A stretch of 64,000 nt of DNA from Rhabdophis nuchalis (GCA_039707465.1 CM077647.1:118422610-118486609), one strand, 5' to 3'; numbered from the stretch's first letter, positions 38,101 to 50,300 are shown. The notes: generated from the sequence alone by a model not told the origin. Program-made: numbers and translations.

Positions 38101-41100
38101 GTTCTGCCAATAATGCTTCAACAAATGAAGCATTATAAGTTCACTCCTTCTAGCAAAAGGTAATTTTGGTGTTGCGATAGTGCCATTTTACCCACTAAAT
38201 AGGCCACTTCTAGGAGCTGCTGGCCATGGCCACTTGATGGCAGCAGTAGCTAAAATGGAGTTTGCTTATTACTGATGGCTCCTTCCTGTTTTATCTGTGG
38301 TTTCTCCTGTAATTTGGCAGCTGGGTTATTTTCTACATGGGTTCAGCACTCTTTCAGAAAAGTGCTAGACCTGTGTTTAGAAAGAGACAAATTGACAAGC
38401 AACATGGGCCATGCCTGTGCCTGAATTGTTTTCTTATTTACTTATCAAATTTATACAGTTGCCCATCTCATGAGAATGCTTCATGGAAGGGGAAACAAAA
38501 CAGAAGAATCCACCAAGTGCTTTTAAAAAAATTCAAATATCCAGAATACCACCAACTACCAGCCACTACCTTTGTTACTGAAGCAGAATAGTTATCAACA
38601 ATAAGGACAACCCAATTTACGATAGCATACTTTTCTAGCAACTTATGTACTGGATGACAGCATTTTAGCATGGACCATTTGGCTATGTTTAAAGGCAGAG
38701 TTTTTAGATTAAACCTCCGCCTTCTCTTTTCATTTCCATTCCTTGTATCATTTCATCACCTGATGAGGCTCCACCTGTTCTAGGCTATCACAGAACACCT
38801 CATTCTCTGAATCATTTGTCACCTGGCTGCTCTTTATAGCTTTGTTGGTAAGGCCAGATCCTGCAAGAGAAAAATGGCTCAGAATAAAAATAAGAATGTA
38901 AAATAAGAAAAAACAGAACAGATATGTGTGGTTGTCAATACATGTGCAAGTGATTGTATCTTACAAAATCTGAACCTCCAGATGTCAGGTGTTTATGCCT
39001 TTCCCCATAAATTAGGACCAATAAGGGAGGCTTTAGTACTTTACTAAAGTTTTAAATGTTTAAAACTGTTTTGTGGGCATATTATTTAAATTGGCTTTGC
39101 AAAATGTCAGATCCATGAGAGTTTGGTAATTGCAGGGGCTATACATTTTGTAAAGAAAAATAAATCTGAATTACCTAGGCATCTTATCTGATTTACAAAA
39201 GAGAAGAAAAATAATACACAGTGGTCTGATTTGATCCAATTTACTTTAAATTATATACAGCACGTTAAGATCCAAGAATCAAGCTGGGCATCAATAAGCC
39301 AATAGGCTGATTTCTAATTTATGACATCAGTTTTTAGAAAGTGGAAGGATGAGGAGGTGGAAGGAAAGAGCCACTCTATTCAAATCAGCTATCTCTTTCT
39401 CACAATGGAAATGTCAACAAATTTTGGCTTTGATTATTTAAAAAGACATCTTATGAAGAAGGAAGTAATTTCACCCTCTCACTACACTTAATGACTGAAT
39501 TCATAAGGAGCAGGAAGCAGGCTACCAGCTCTTCTAATTATGTAAATATAATTTCCTCTTAGAGGTGAATGCTTGCAATGAAGGCAAAACCTGCCCTCTG
39601 CCTTGACACGGAGTAGCTTCACTGTATAACAATGATCCTACAGTAAAAATGACTGCATTATTCAACATAAAGTGAAAGGAATGCACATTATCTACTGGGA
39701 ATGCATGTATACATAGGGTACACAGATCCCCCCTCCCCCCCCACCCCCTTATAGCATCTTATGATATGCACTTGCCTGCTTGCTTCCGCTCTTCATATAC
39801 TGGTGGATTTGAACAGATTTCAGCAAGTCCATCTAATGAACTGTTTTGCAAAGACGCAGTCTCCGAGTCTGGTTTAACTGCAAAAGAATAGAATGTTTTT
39901 CAATGTTGATCATTAAAAGCCTGGGGTGTATTAGTTTTCCCCTATCAGTACTACATCTTTGGTATTAGGGTTAGGTTTGGGATTAGGTCTAGTTTTGTTA
40001 TTAGGTCTGTAGAAATGATTCAATGAAGTGCTTTGCTGTGCTTCAAAGACAATAAGCTCTCTAGCTCCTTGAAAGGTTGACATGGCTGATTTTAGGGACC
40101 TCGGCAAGGATGGATTTCAAATCTAAGCACACATGCCCAGAAACTTTTAAGACAGCCACAACAACTTGTGCCAAGTCTTTGATCATATATGATGTCTCGG
40201 AAGCTTTGAGGAACCAATTCAGTTCTTGCCAAATGATTTGCATAGCCTTGCTTTATACCATGCTTTAATTTAATTTAAGCACAAGAGCATTATTTATTGA
40301 AGTTAATGGCCACAAGGCAAATAATATCCAAACCGGGCATGACTGTTTCCAGGTCTCTGGAATTCCAAGTCAGCCTCCTGATTTAAAATGGATGATTAGC
40401 AGAGAGGGGAGTATGTCACAGAACAGAGCAAGCCAGGAGCTTTCAACTACTCTCACAGTATGGAACATTTCGGGCAGAAACAGCATCTTGGCTGTAAAGA
40501 TCTTTTCATGTGTTCCTTAATACTTGGAAAAGAAAGTTCGTAAAAAATGGTTGGAGACTCCTATCACACTTTTCATTCAGGAGCAGAGGTTAGCATGCAC
40601 AGAACTCCCTTCTCCCAATTTTCTTCTTACAATGAAGGTTGTAAGGTTCGGCTAAAAGAATTACAAAATCAAAATCATCTTGTGGGCTTCTATAGTTGAG
40701 TTTAATGCTTTACCCAATGTGCCACACTGGCTGCCTTATTTTAGCAGAAAAGCTTTTAGAATACATAAAAATGACTGACTCCAGAAAAGACCATCCACTG
40801 AGCTAAATGAAGAAGACTTTCACTCTTCCCTGAGTAATTTAAGGGGAAAAAGGGATATAACTAAAATGAGAAATTGCTTCTACTGCTCTCTTCTCAATTG
40901 TTTGGCAAAATTACAATGAAAATTTTAATAAACAAATGTATTTCTACCAAAAAAAAGAAATTAGGCTTAGGAAAAACTGGATCTGTACTCATGGGAGACT
41001 TTTGATATACGCTATTTACTGGCTTTGAGGATCTTTATTTTAGTTATTTGATTTATAGCCTGCTTTCAAGGAACTCAACATTGTAATCATCCAATTTCCC

Positions 41101-44100
41101 CCATAATCATACTGTGATTTGGATTGCGTTAGAGAAGGTGAATTGCTCAAAGATACTTGCTGAGCTACCAACAATATAAACAGAAACAATGTAGTAGCTG
41201 TCTTTATATATAGACCAAAATAGAGGCGTAGCAGGGAGCCACTCCTATGAATAGCTCAGATGGCCTATATCAGATGCCACTCAAAGGCAGAGAATGCACA
41301 GTGCCAAGCCATACAGCCAATTTGATTGGACAGTTTTCTTGTATAAATTTTGCTAATACAAATGACATTCAAACTTAGCATGGGGAAAGATCACTCCTAA
41401 GCACCTTAACAGTCCTGGCACCCTGGCAAGCTCACCATCTCACAAGTTCTTGAAAGCCAGATAGGCAAACTGCTACTTTTTTTTAACCACAATGTCTCCA
41501 AAGTTACTTCACTTTGGGAAATGTTAGCTCTCCACTTTTAATTGTCTTCTGCTACACTGCTGAATATAAACTGCAGCCAAACCCAGTGGACAGCAGAGAA
41601 CCCTTTGTTAAGGACCCCAGGAATTTATCCCAAAACCAGTTTGCAGTGTTGCACAGTGAGGCATGAATTGCTCATCCTATTTTAGCTTGAACTATACCTT
41701 AGGGAAGTCACCACTGGCTACATTCACACAACTTTTTAAAAACCACACAATGCCCTGAATCATAAGCCAAACAAGCTTGATTTGTATTGTTCAGCTACAA
41801 AATATTAACTACAGTTAATCCTAACCACATGTAATATTGTATGTTTTGATTGAATACCTGCTAGGTCTTTAACTAACTTGCAAAATGTGTTATAAACCCA
41901 GCCATTGAGTGGCTTTTGTTCATCACTGCAGGAAGAGGTTAAGAGTTGGGGACAAGCCAAATTTCTTTTTAAGCCTACTGATCCCAAGCTGCTCTGTAGA
42001 GCTGCTTCCTGTGCCAAAGTCCCAAACAGGCCAAAGCAGGTTTGACTGCTCCACTCCAAACTGGTTTGGAGATAGGTCAAAGTATCTGAGATTAGGGCTT
42101 GGGAGGCAACAAGGAAAAAACAACCATCTAGTTGAAACTCCCTGGCCTAGAGGACCAATCTTCCATAACCAAACGTGTCTGTCAAGATCATTAAATTCCC
42201 AAGAAGAAAATGCTCTGTGAACTAAATTGCATGGAAGCACCAGCAAAGTGACTTCACACAGGAGAAGTCAAGGAGCCAAGAAGAAAGGAGAGAGCAAGAA
42301 CTTGAACTGAAAAGAGTATAGCTATCTAATCACGCACGCTGGTGAAAGTATCCCAAATGCCTCCCTCTCAACCTGCTTTTGCTACCCACAAGCATACCTG
42401 ATTTTTTCTTGAAGAAGGATTCGGGCGGTCTGGGCATATCATGGATCACTTCATAGAGGGGTTCAAAGTACGCAAACATATCCTCCGAAGATTTGTCCAT
42501 CGGCACAGTGTTGATGACCTGCCAGAAATTCTAGAAGTGATCCCAGGTGGTACAACACCATTCCCTGGATTCCCATGAGAGATCTGGAAGCGGTTGCAGT
42601 GGTTGCATTGTTGAAACAAAGAAAGCAAGACCTGACCTACTGGGAGGCTCCTGAGATGCCTTCTTGATTTTCATAAAAGAAGAACAGCAAGATCTCTGCT
42701 TGCCCTCAATAAAGGCATTCCAGCTCATAGATGGGTACCTACCTGGGAAGTTCTCTCCCTGCTTGTTTTCCATTTAAACATTATTAGAATTAGTTATATT
42801 TCACTAAATTGGCCAGAAGATGACTTATCTTTGAAGTAGGGAAAAAGAAGCAATGAATTTTTCTAAGTAGAATGTCCTGAATGCGAAGTCAGAATGACAT
42901 TCATGCAGGAATATATACAGTATGGCACATCTGCAATACACACACACACACACACATATATATATATGTAGTATATATATATATTGCAGATATATATATA
43001 TATATGTACGGTATATATATATTGCAGATGTTCCATAGGTTTTACTATAAATATGAAGATCAGAAGCTTGAAGCAGGGTGGAGGGCAAAGGAGTGAAAAT
43101 GGTCAAATTGTGACACAAATCTTCCTGCAATACAAATCTCCAAACTTGGATTCTGATAATACATTCCAATTAAGCATGTAAATATTAGTATGCACCAATG
43201 GTGGGTTCCAGATTCGCCCCGGCGTCATCCACATGCATGTGCACAATGTGCGTGTGCACATGTGCAATGCACGCATGCCTCCTTCCTGCCAGCAAAGCTT
43301 CTGCAAGCCTCCGCGACACTCCAGCTGCTCAGCGGGGCGTTGCGCAGACACTGCACATGTGCGTGCGTGGAAGTGCAAAAAGCATAAAACACCGGTAAGG
43401 AGCTCGGGCGGGTGGGATGGCCCTCCGGAACACCGTACCGAAACGGTATTTGGTGCTCCGGGCTGGCTCCAGTATGCCCGTACCGGGGTGTACTTCCTGC
43501 AACCCACCACTGATATGCGCCCATGTTTCCCTGAGAATAAGACTGAGTCTTATTTTCTTTTGGCACCCAAAATAAGCACTGGGGCTTATTTTCAGGGGGC
43601 GTTCTTATTTTTTTCATGTATGGGAGGCCTACCGCTTCTGCTTGTTTGTGGCGGGGCAAGAGGTCATGTGCTACACCAGTGCTGCTTTGGGGGGGCGAAG
43701 CTACCCCATAGGCCCCACACTGGCTTACTTCAGGGCCTCCACAGCTAGGCCACCCATGCCCCAACATCTGCCTTGCCTTGCAGCCACGGCACCAGCACAC
43801 CGCCTGGCCTCTGCTCCATTGCGGACACAAGCAAGCAGAAGTGGGCCGACGGCCACATAGTCTCCTGCTGCAAATGGCTGTCAGTGCTGTCACCATTAGG
43901 CAGATGTTGGGCATGGATGGCCAGGCTGTGAAGGCCATGATGTAAGCCAGTGAGGGGCGCATGGGGCAATTCCACGTCTCCCTGCCTTGCCTCCTAGTTG
44001 CAGCACCATGAGCAACCAGATGGAATGGTGGGCGGGAGGTTGCACAGTCTCTTTAGCACTTATTTTGCAGTGGGGCTTTTATTAGATGCACATATAAGAA

Positions 44101-47100
44101 ACATGCTAGGGCCTTGATGGCGAATGCATAGCACGCATGCCAGAGGTGGTGTGCACGCTGTCGCCCCAGGCCAGATCTCCATGGCGTTTCTTTCATGAAC
44201 TTCTCTTTCCCTACTAATGACAAAACAGAAGCTCATGAAAGAAAATGATCTTACCTCTTGCCACCCTGCCAATGTTGGGATGCCTCGCCTCCCGCCAGTC
44301 ATCTGGTCTTTGGGTCTCTGCTGTGCATGCAGGCGTACATGTCTGCGTATGCACACATTCAACCCTAACCCTAACCCTTTCAGTCTAGGCATGCATGTGC
44401 ATGCCGTTTTGCCACTCAATGTCTAAAAGGTTCGTCATCACTATGCTAGGGCTTATTTGTAGAATTGGTTTTATTTTCAGGGAAACAGAGTAATAACTAT
44501 TATGTTATAATAATTAGCATGTTTGTAGTTAGCATACAGTTAGAACATTACCAAATAAAATATATCATCTAAATTTAGTTGTGGGAATTTTAAGTCCTTA
44601 AACATAAATTCAAGCTGAGTTTCCTGTCGTTTCTTTCTTGTCTTCTCCCCTTTGCATCTTTTAGCAATATAAGCAATCCTCACTATAAGGAGTTCCCATA
44701 ACAACCTCATCCAAAGCCCAACCAACCAACATTAATATTTTGCACCATTTACCTTCTGGGCTGCCTTCTTCATTTCCATAATATAAGCAGACATGGCTTC
44801 CTCTTTGGTCATTTTCCCCAAGCTTTTCCAGGCATCCCTGCCAAAACCCCAAAATACCTCTTATCTTGGGCAAGAGCTTCATTAGAGAAAAACCTCCCAT
44901 ACGTTAGAACATAAGAACATAAGAATAGCCTTGCTGGAGCAGGCCACAGCCATCTGGTCCAGCATTCTGTCTCACACAGTGGCTCCCCATTTGCTTCAGG
45001 TTATTCCCAAGCAGATGTCTTTGCCTGCTTATGATTCCCTGCAAATGGCATTGAGAGATATCCTGCCTATCTCTCCAACCCAGAGGGTGTCCTTAGGCAT
45101 CCATAATGATAGCCATGGATACCCTTGTTCTCCACAAACTCATCTAATCCTTTCTTAAAGGTGTCGAGGCTGACAGCTGTCATCACTTCTTCTGGCAGGG
45201 AGTTCCATAGACCAGTGATCCTCTGGGTGAAAAAGTACTTCCTTTTATTTGTTTGAGGTCTAGCTATCAAAAGTTTCATGGAGTGCCTCCTAGTTCTAGT
45301 GTTGAACTAGTTTGAAATTCAGAATCTCTGATAATGGTTCTTTCTTAAGGATTTCTTATGTGTAAACATTAGGGTTAATCACGCACGGATGACTGGTCAT
45401 TAGTTTGTGAATGCTATGAATCATATTCTCTTTATTTCAATTTCATGAATACTTTAAAATATTTAGTTCAATTTGAACATTTCAAGTGGAGGACACTATT
45501 TAAAACAAATATAAAAATTTAAAAACGAATTGGCTCTACGAGTAGTTCTAATTGACATTGATATGATTTAGATTAATAATGAATCTATATCAATAATATT
45601 TAAGCCTGGATCCAATTCAATTAAAAAATAGCAAGTGACAATGATAAAAATAACAAAATGATAGAATTTATGAGAGAAACTCTAAAAGAAGCCTTATAGC
45701 TCTCCTAGTCTATAGTCAAAATCAGTGGTATTTGAGAGGGAGGCAGTGTCAAAATAGACAAGATGACAGTTGCACCTTGGAAATAAAGTCTCACTTTTTG
45801 TATATGTGCCAATGTCAAAAGGGTGGGACTTTTGGGGTGATGTCATCCCCACCTATTTTGTCCTGTTCTGTTGATAATGCTGTTCCAAATGGAGAGCTTC
45901 AAAGAAAGCCCTGTTTCTTGTTTTCATAATTCTAATTTCTTTACAGAGGGTGAAACAAAACAGCACTTTGCTGCAATTAGTTTATAGGCTGATACAGACA
46001 GCACATCAACTTTTTCACTCTCCAAATCTATAGGACTTTATAGATCAAAAGTAGCAGTTTTGTATGGACTAGTATCCAGTGCAATTGAACAATATTAATT
46101 GGGTAAGCTTATGTATGTCCATTAGTTTGCAGATATTGTGCCTACTCTTGAAATAGCATCAGAAGCTGGATTCTAACAAAATCGCTTAGCTCAAACAAAA
46201 CCTCAAAAAAGACAACATTTCATTTGGAACTGGGAGAATTTGTCACTGGATTTCTTACCATTTATACCTGCCAATAGGATCCCAAAATCCTGGCCTTGGG
46301 ATCTGGCAATGACCCATTGTTGCTTGCTTGTAGTAACCATAAAAACGCAGCATTTCTTCATACGAAGGCCGATAGAAACCTGAAGAAAAGAAGAACATGT
46401 TCAGGACCCTACGTGGAAAGAGGTCTTTGATGGCAGGATTTCATTTTTAAGGTTCCCAATTGTGGTGGAACCACTGGCTGAAGGGGAGAGGCACCTCTAA
46501 GGGGAGTAGAGTCATTCCAATGTAGAGTCTATTTGGGGGAAGAAATATCTGAGATCAAACCAATTAGGTCTATACCTGCCCACCCATGAGTCTGGTGAGA
46601 TTTTTGGAGGAGATGAACAATAAAATATCTATTGGATCTATCCATCAGTTATTCTGGTTGCTTATGCCTGACACCAATCTGTCTCTAGCCATAGTGCAAT
46701 ACTGAAAATAAAACAATTGAATCTAAGTTCACATATTTTTTTTCTTTAGAACATTTCATAAGGAGGCAATAGGTGTCAATATATAAATACATCAGCCTAG
46801 TCACTCAAGCTAAATCAGAGGTTGCTATGCAGTTGCTCTTTTTCAATATTAACCAATAGTCATTATTGTTTAAATTCTTCTACCAAGCCTCTGCCAAGTT
46901 GAGTGCTATATGTAAAGAATGAAAAAAAACCTGTAGAATTCTGCATCAAGACATACTGTTCAAACTGGGGAAAATAAACAGTTTTAACTTTTTTTCTGAA
47001 TTTAGAAATCTGGCTTCTTATTCTTTGTGGCTGTTCAGAGAAGCCTGATGACATTTGCATTTGGTGTCAGCCCTTGTAGGTGAGCTAAATAACCCGAGAA

Positions 47101-47203
47101 GATCCCCAAAGAGATTCTTACCATTCCTAGGCAAGCCTTGAATGACCTGAACAGCTGCTTCAAACTGTGTCTGGCAATTCGCTTCTTCTGTCTTCAACCC
47201 CAT
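29104..47203 (-). CDS. ACBD4: ACBD4, acyl-CoA-binding tail-anchored protein (9 coding exons)
   Basis: Binds long-chain acyl-CoA and, like its paralogue ACBD5, tethers peroxisomes to the ER through VAP proteins. Coding exons: 47203-47122, 46379-46259, 44837-44753, 42518-42398, 39877-39776, 38860-38760, 36743-36668, 34852-34635, 29214-29104. They sum to 1017 nt (338 residues plus stop) and every junction phase fits. Acyl-CoA-binding domain at about 10-97, with FYGYYKQAT (40-48) and KWDAW (67-71). FFAT-like VAP-binding stretch [12 protein letters not shown] (188-199). Coiled coil in exon 8 (about 267-300). C-terminal membrane anchor at about 316-333, ending RQKR. Intron 5 starts GC (gcaagt), not GT; the nearest GT would break the frame. 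The start is ATG 47203, four bases after a possible splice acceptor (AG 47211-47210), so a noncoding first exon is likely. LINE insertions end about 90 nt before the exon 9 acceptor and about 60 nt before the exon 3 acceptor. ACBD4 rather than ACBD5 is inferred from length, C-terminus and the HEXIM1/PLCD3 neighbours. Confidence 0.95.
29305..31560 (-). mobile_element. L2/CR1-group LINE, long copy A, in ACBD4 intron 8
   Basis: The most complete copy of this family in the window. Minus-strand frame 31543-30860 covers the linker between endonuclease and RT and the start of RT ('[20 protein letters not shown]'). After a frameshift, frame 30852-29551 continues with motif A ([17 protein letters not shown]), motif B ([14 protein letters not shown]), [10 protein letters not shown] and the whole C-terminus. 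Comparison with copy B shows the frameshift is a 5-bp loss around 30857, within '[10 protein letters not shown]'. The endonuclease is missing (5' truncation). The 3' UTR and A/T-rich tail end about 90 bp before the ACBD4 exon 9 acceptor, in sense orientation with ACBD4. Confidence 0.9.
31637..32250 (-). mobile_element. L2/CR1-group LINE, copy B (internal fragment)
   Basis: Encodes the RT segment from '[18 protein letters not shown]' through '[19 protein letters not shown]' and '[17 protein letters not shown]'. After a frameshift near 31745-31790 it continues with '[14 protein letters not shown]' to a degraded YADD box ('QYSDDT'), where similarity stops. It overlaps the same ORF2 region as copy A, so it is a separate insertion or a duplication. 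It has no 3' tail. Confidence 0.85.
32264..32437. mobile_element. SPIN-like hAT non-autonomous element 1
   Basis: Ends CAGTGGTTCTCAACCTGTGG and GGTTGAGAACCACTG are inverted. The interior phrases 'gaccattggaaaacacat', 'tcgatggtcttagg' and 'ggaactgtattaaagggtcg' match SPIN (Space Invader) elements as I know them. Flanked by an 8-bp target duplication with one mismatch (atctagat/atctaaat), the hAT hallmark. Lies in ACBD4 intron 8. Confidence 0.85.
32942..33117. mobile_element. SPIN-like hAT non-autonomous element 2
   Basis: Same termini and interior as the element at 32264, flanked by a perfect 8-bp duplication (atatagtc at 32934-32941 and 33118-33125). Each copy has its own target duplication, so they are independent insertions. 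Confidence 0.88.
33575..34038. mobile_element. Tc1/mariner-like MITE with internal repeats
   Basis: TA at 33573-33574 and 34039-34040 flanks inverted ends CAGTGGTACCTCGGTTCACG and CAGTGGTATCTCGGTTCACG (one mismatch over 20 nt). The interior has short tandem copies of 'cgcttcacgaactccgcct' (33653-33725). An approximately 110-bp block is present twice (about 33800-33895 and 33911-34020, sharing 'aaggtcagaacggattaacc'). Non-coding. Confidence 0.85.
34106..34283 (+). mobile_element. 5'-truncated squamate SINE with target duplication
   Basis: Contains 'gccacatgaccatggagacg', 'ggctcttcggctttgaaac' and 'gatgagcactgccccctaga', and ends in a (CCTTTA)n-type tail. A perfect 13-bp duplication (aatgtgggcagcc at 34093-34105 and 34284-34296) flanks it, proving retroposition. 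Confidence 0.85.
42940..43030. repeat. (CA)n(TA)n microsatellite
   Basis: Runs of ACAC then TATATA broken by 'ttgcagat' twice; in the intron between ACBD4 exons 4 and 3. Confidence 0.9.
43196..43512. mobile_element. hAT-type MITE (CAATGGTGGGTTCC end)
   Basis: The left end 'caatggtgggttcca' and the complement of the right end 'cagtggtgggttgcagg' are inverted. Flanking 8-mers gtatgcac/atatgcgc match at six of eight positions. The interior is CpG-rich with TGCACA-type alternation. In ACBD4 intron 3... position lies between exons 4 and 3. Confidence 0.7.
43516..44490. mobile_element. Tc1/mariner-like element (TGTTTCCCTGAAAATAAGAC ends)
   Basis: Inverted ends 'tgtttccctgagaataagac' and (complement) 'tgtttccctgaaaataaaac' with TA near both sides. 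The roughly 640-bp GC-richer interior is non-coding. A hAT MITE (44112-44443) has inserted near its right end. Confidence 0.7.
44112..44443. mobile_element. hAT-type MITE nested in the mariner-like element
   Basis: Ends 'ccttgatggcgaa' and 'ttcgtcatcacta' are inverted. Perfect 8-bp target duplication tgctaggg (44104-44111 and 44444-44451). Same family as 15003-15329 and 19929-20268. Confidence 0.85.
44897..45310 (-). mobile_element. LINE 3' fragment, minus strand
   Basis: Minus-strand translation gives a LINE-type ORF2 C-terminus ('[20 protein letters not shown]', '[12 protein letters not shown]'). The 3' end is made of ATGTTCTTATGTTCTTA-type repeats. It ends about 60 bp upstream of the ACBD4 exon 3 acceptor. 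Clade (CR1/L2 group) is inferred. Confidence 0.7.
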
Positions 47204-47682
47204 TGGTACCTAGTCAGATTTTTAAAAAGAGGTTGAAACTTGGAGCATGCAGACTCCAGGGGAAAAGAGTACAGAGATGAGTGAAGTGGTAGAAAGAAGA
47301 TTAGTGGTAGAAAGAAGGATTTTTCTTCCAACATTTTTCTCCTGCTCAGTGACTAATGAGTTACAGCAAGATCCCATTAGAGAGCTGTGGTTTCCCCAAG
47401 ATCCTACGTATTATAATTAACTTTGTTAGTTAAAATGAATAAGCGGTATTTATACAGACAAATGTATTTACAAAGAGTATTTATAAGACAATTGGAGAAG
47501 CTAGTCCCTAAAGTCTTAATTATATAGAAGAGGTAAACGTCCATAGATATATGGCCAAATTAACTTCTGAATTCTTGACTGAGTTGCAATTCAATCTCTT
47601 ACTCCTAATGGTGATTCCAGATAGTGGGTTCCTAGCATTACCAATCAAAAGACATGTGCAGCAGCTATTCTATCTTTCCCGC

Positions 47683-47933
47683 CAGCGATGGGAAATTTCA
47701 ATTTTTTTTACTACCGGTTCTGTGGGCGTGGCAGAGGAAGGATACTGTAAAACTCCATTCCAACTCCAGGGGAAGGTTACTGCAAAATCCCCATTTTCTC
47801 CCAATCAGCTGGGAGGCAGATAATAGATGTGGGTGGGGCCAGTCAGAGATTATTTTTACCAGTTCTCCAAACTACTCAAAATTTTCATTACCGATTCTCC
47901 AGACTGGCCAGAACCTGCTGAATACCACCTCTG
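47683..47933 (+). mobile_element. Non-autonomous hAT, CAGTGGTGGG/CAGAGGTGG family, copy 1
   Basis: Starts cagcgatggg, ends 'gaataccacctctg'; interior 'taccggttctgtgggcgtgg'. Flanked by tttcccgc/tttccctc (seven of eight match). Upstream of the ACBD4 start codon, probably within intron or 5' flank. Confidence 0.82.
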
Positions 47934-48537
47934 TTTCCCTCCTTCTCACATTTTCTGCAATTACAGAAAAAGCTTTTAAAAAGTGTGAAGCAAAGTAGAA
48001 GGTTAAAGGAAAATAAGGAAAATAAGTCTCCATGCCACTAAATTCTGTAATGAACATGGAATGATTGTTGCAGAAAAATCACATCTGGAAACACCTAATT
48101 CTAAAATGCATACCTTACTGTGACACATTCTAGATCTTAGGCAGAGAGAGATTATCTTAAGAATCTTCCCCATGTGCCATTTTCTCTGATTGAGCACTGA
48201 CACCATACCAAGAATGTCAGGTTCTTCTGGCTTAGATGAGCAAAGCTCCAGTTTCATAAACTGTGGAGCTTTGCAAGACTTGAGAATTAGTTGTTTCACT
48301 GATGGAATTTTAACTTCACCTTGCTTCATTGCCGCACCTGAATTTAGAGTTTATTTTCCCAATCAGCCTTAAGAGCAACTCTTTATCTAATCAGTTTCAA
48401 GACTATATATTGCAACCTACAAATAAAGGTTTTGGGAAGCATGCTCAGGCAGGCATGCATGCAAAACTAGTGTCATACCATCATCATAGTAACTTTCAGT
48501 TAAAGTTCAAAATCAAAAACAATTAGTTCTTGATAGT

Positions 48538-48920
48538 CAGGTAGTTTTGCTTTACACAGTCCTTATTTTATGACCCAAAATGGAGCCCAAAATTTCTGTT
48601 GCCAAAGTGAGACAATTGTTAAGTGAATTTTGCCTCATTTTATGACCTTTCCTGGCACAGTTAAGTGAATTACTGCAGTTAAATTAGTAAAATGGCTGTT
48701 AAGTGAGTCTAGCTTCCCATTGACTTTGCTTATCAGAAGGTCGAAAATGACTCTGGGACGCTACAATTGTCATAAATAAGTTGCCAATTGTCTGAATTTT
48801 CATCATGTGACATGGGATGCTGTAACGTAAGTGTGAAAAACAGTAATCAGACACTTTTTTCAGCATTGTTGTAACTTTGAACAGACACTAAATGAACGGT
48901 TATAAGTTGAGAATTATCTG
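48538..48920. mobile_element. Tc1/mariner-like MITE (TTAAGTGA-rich)
   Basis: Ends 'caggtagttttgctttac' and (complement) 'cagataattctcaacttat'. The interior has repeated 'gttaagtgaattt' and 'agaaggtcgaaaatgactc' phrases known from a common squamate MITE type. TA follows the right end. The left flank is decayed. Confidence 0.7.
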
Positions 48921-49027
48921 TAGTACCCAGAGTTCAGGGTTTGTTTGTTTTTTGTATCTTGAAAACAAAAGGGGTGGGTGGTGATAGCCAGTTTTTCCTA
49001 CCTTTTATTTATTCTATTAGTTTAGGT

Positions 49028-49105
49028 CAGAGATCCCCAAACTTGGCAACTTTAAGACTGGTGGACTTCAACTCCCAGAATTCTCCAGCCAGCCTAGCTG
49101 GAAGC
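49028..49105. mobile_element. Half copy of the palindromic hAT MITE
   Basis: 'agatccccaaacttggcaac' through 'cttcaactcccagaattctc' matches one arm of the hairpin element at 61920-62054; the second arm is lost. Confidence 0.65.
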
Positions 49106-49879
49106 CAGCATTCAGAAAAATAAGAACTTCCTAGAACAGAACAAAGCCCTTTCAAGTCCCAGATTGTGCTTCTCTAACCGACCAACCAAATACCAGCTGA
49201 AAAACAAACAAAAGGGGCAGGTGTGTGATAGCTTGTTTCACAACCCCCAGCCACACAGCCTGCCTTTTATTGAATGTGATATTTAATCGCATTGCTAAAG
49301 AGCTATTGACCATTGCCTGTCATGCACTTTTCTGCACGAAATCCTGAAGTTTACATCCATTGATGCCAAGAGATGCCATTTCCTCAACTAGATCATCACT
49401 TAGACAATGCCAATGGAGTATTACATTCAGTCATATTCTATGCCAAGCACTGCAGTCACATGACATGATTTCTGTTTTCAGAGCTAAGATGTTGTCCCTT
49501 TTTTGCCTTATCGGTGCAATCCATGTTCCAGTGCTTCAGGTATTAACTTTGATGTCCTCTTCCATCTTTCTCTTGTAAGACATTCCCAACCTCCTGATAC
49601 AATGCTGACTGAAACGCTTTTTACCTAACTCAGATGAACATCTGTAGCACAAGCATTCCAAAACAAGGATCTGATTTCCTATCCCCATTCCTCCCAAATG
49701 CCAATTTACGCTTGCTATTCCTGTGATAATTTCAGATAATGCCTCTGCCTGCATTTTAAAACCTAAGCGTTCCTGTGTGAATCCTGATCACAAATTTCCA
49801 CCTCTCCTGATCCTTGAGCATGCAGCCCCGTTCTGTAATTGCATTGCATGATTTCTTTGTTTCTGGGTCAACGTGGAAG

Positions 49880-50300
49880 CCCGGGGCTTTACTTCCGTCT
49901 TTCTTCCGTCTTCCTACCGCAAAGATTATTGCCGAAAGGACGTCGGCTTACCGAAAGGACTATATCACTGGCATCTAATGTCCGTCAGGTGAATCTAAAT
50001 GCTCTGCTCAGCAACGATCCCCCTTTTTCCTTCCAACAATTACGACAAGGATATCCCTTCACCAGCCCTACCTCGTGCCGGGCTCACTTCCCTCTGTGCT
50101 TGCACATCGCGTTTGTCAACTTCTTGTTCATTGCAGTAGCAGCTGTTTCAATTTTGACCTTCTGAGTACCGCCCATAATCGACCGTATCACGGTGTGAAG
50201 CGAGATTCAGCAAATCGTTGCACAGCCCAGAAGATTATGCCTCTCATCTCGGCCAATCAACAGAAGCAGATTCCCCCGTCTTGATGCTACAGGCCTCTCT
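49880..50300 (-). promoter_or_regulatory. ACBD4: Candidate ACBD4 promoter and noncoding first exon
   Basis: A CpG-containing stretch in AT-rich surroundings, about 2.7-3.1 kb upstream of the ACBD4 start codon. On the minus strand a consensus-like donor TTTCG|GTAAGC occurs with the exon end at 49952, and a CCAAT motif (read on plus) lies near 50253. It pairs logically with the acceptor at 47211-47210. Inference only. Confidence 0.35.

Noticed and set aside
39729..39752. Poly-C run as a regulatory element
   Set aside because: Simple homopolymer-rich tract in an intron with no supporting context.
43225..43962. 245-codon minus-strand ORF
   Set aside because: Runs across the boundary of two unrelated DNA transposons; composition-driven.
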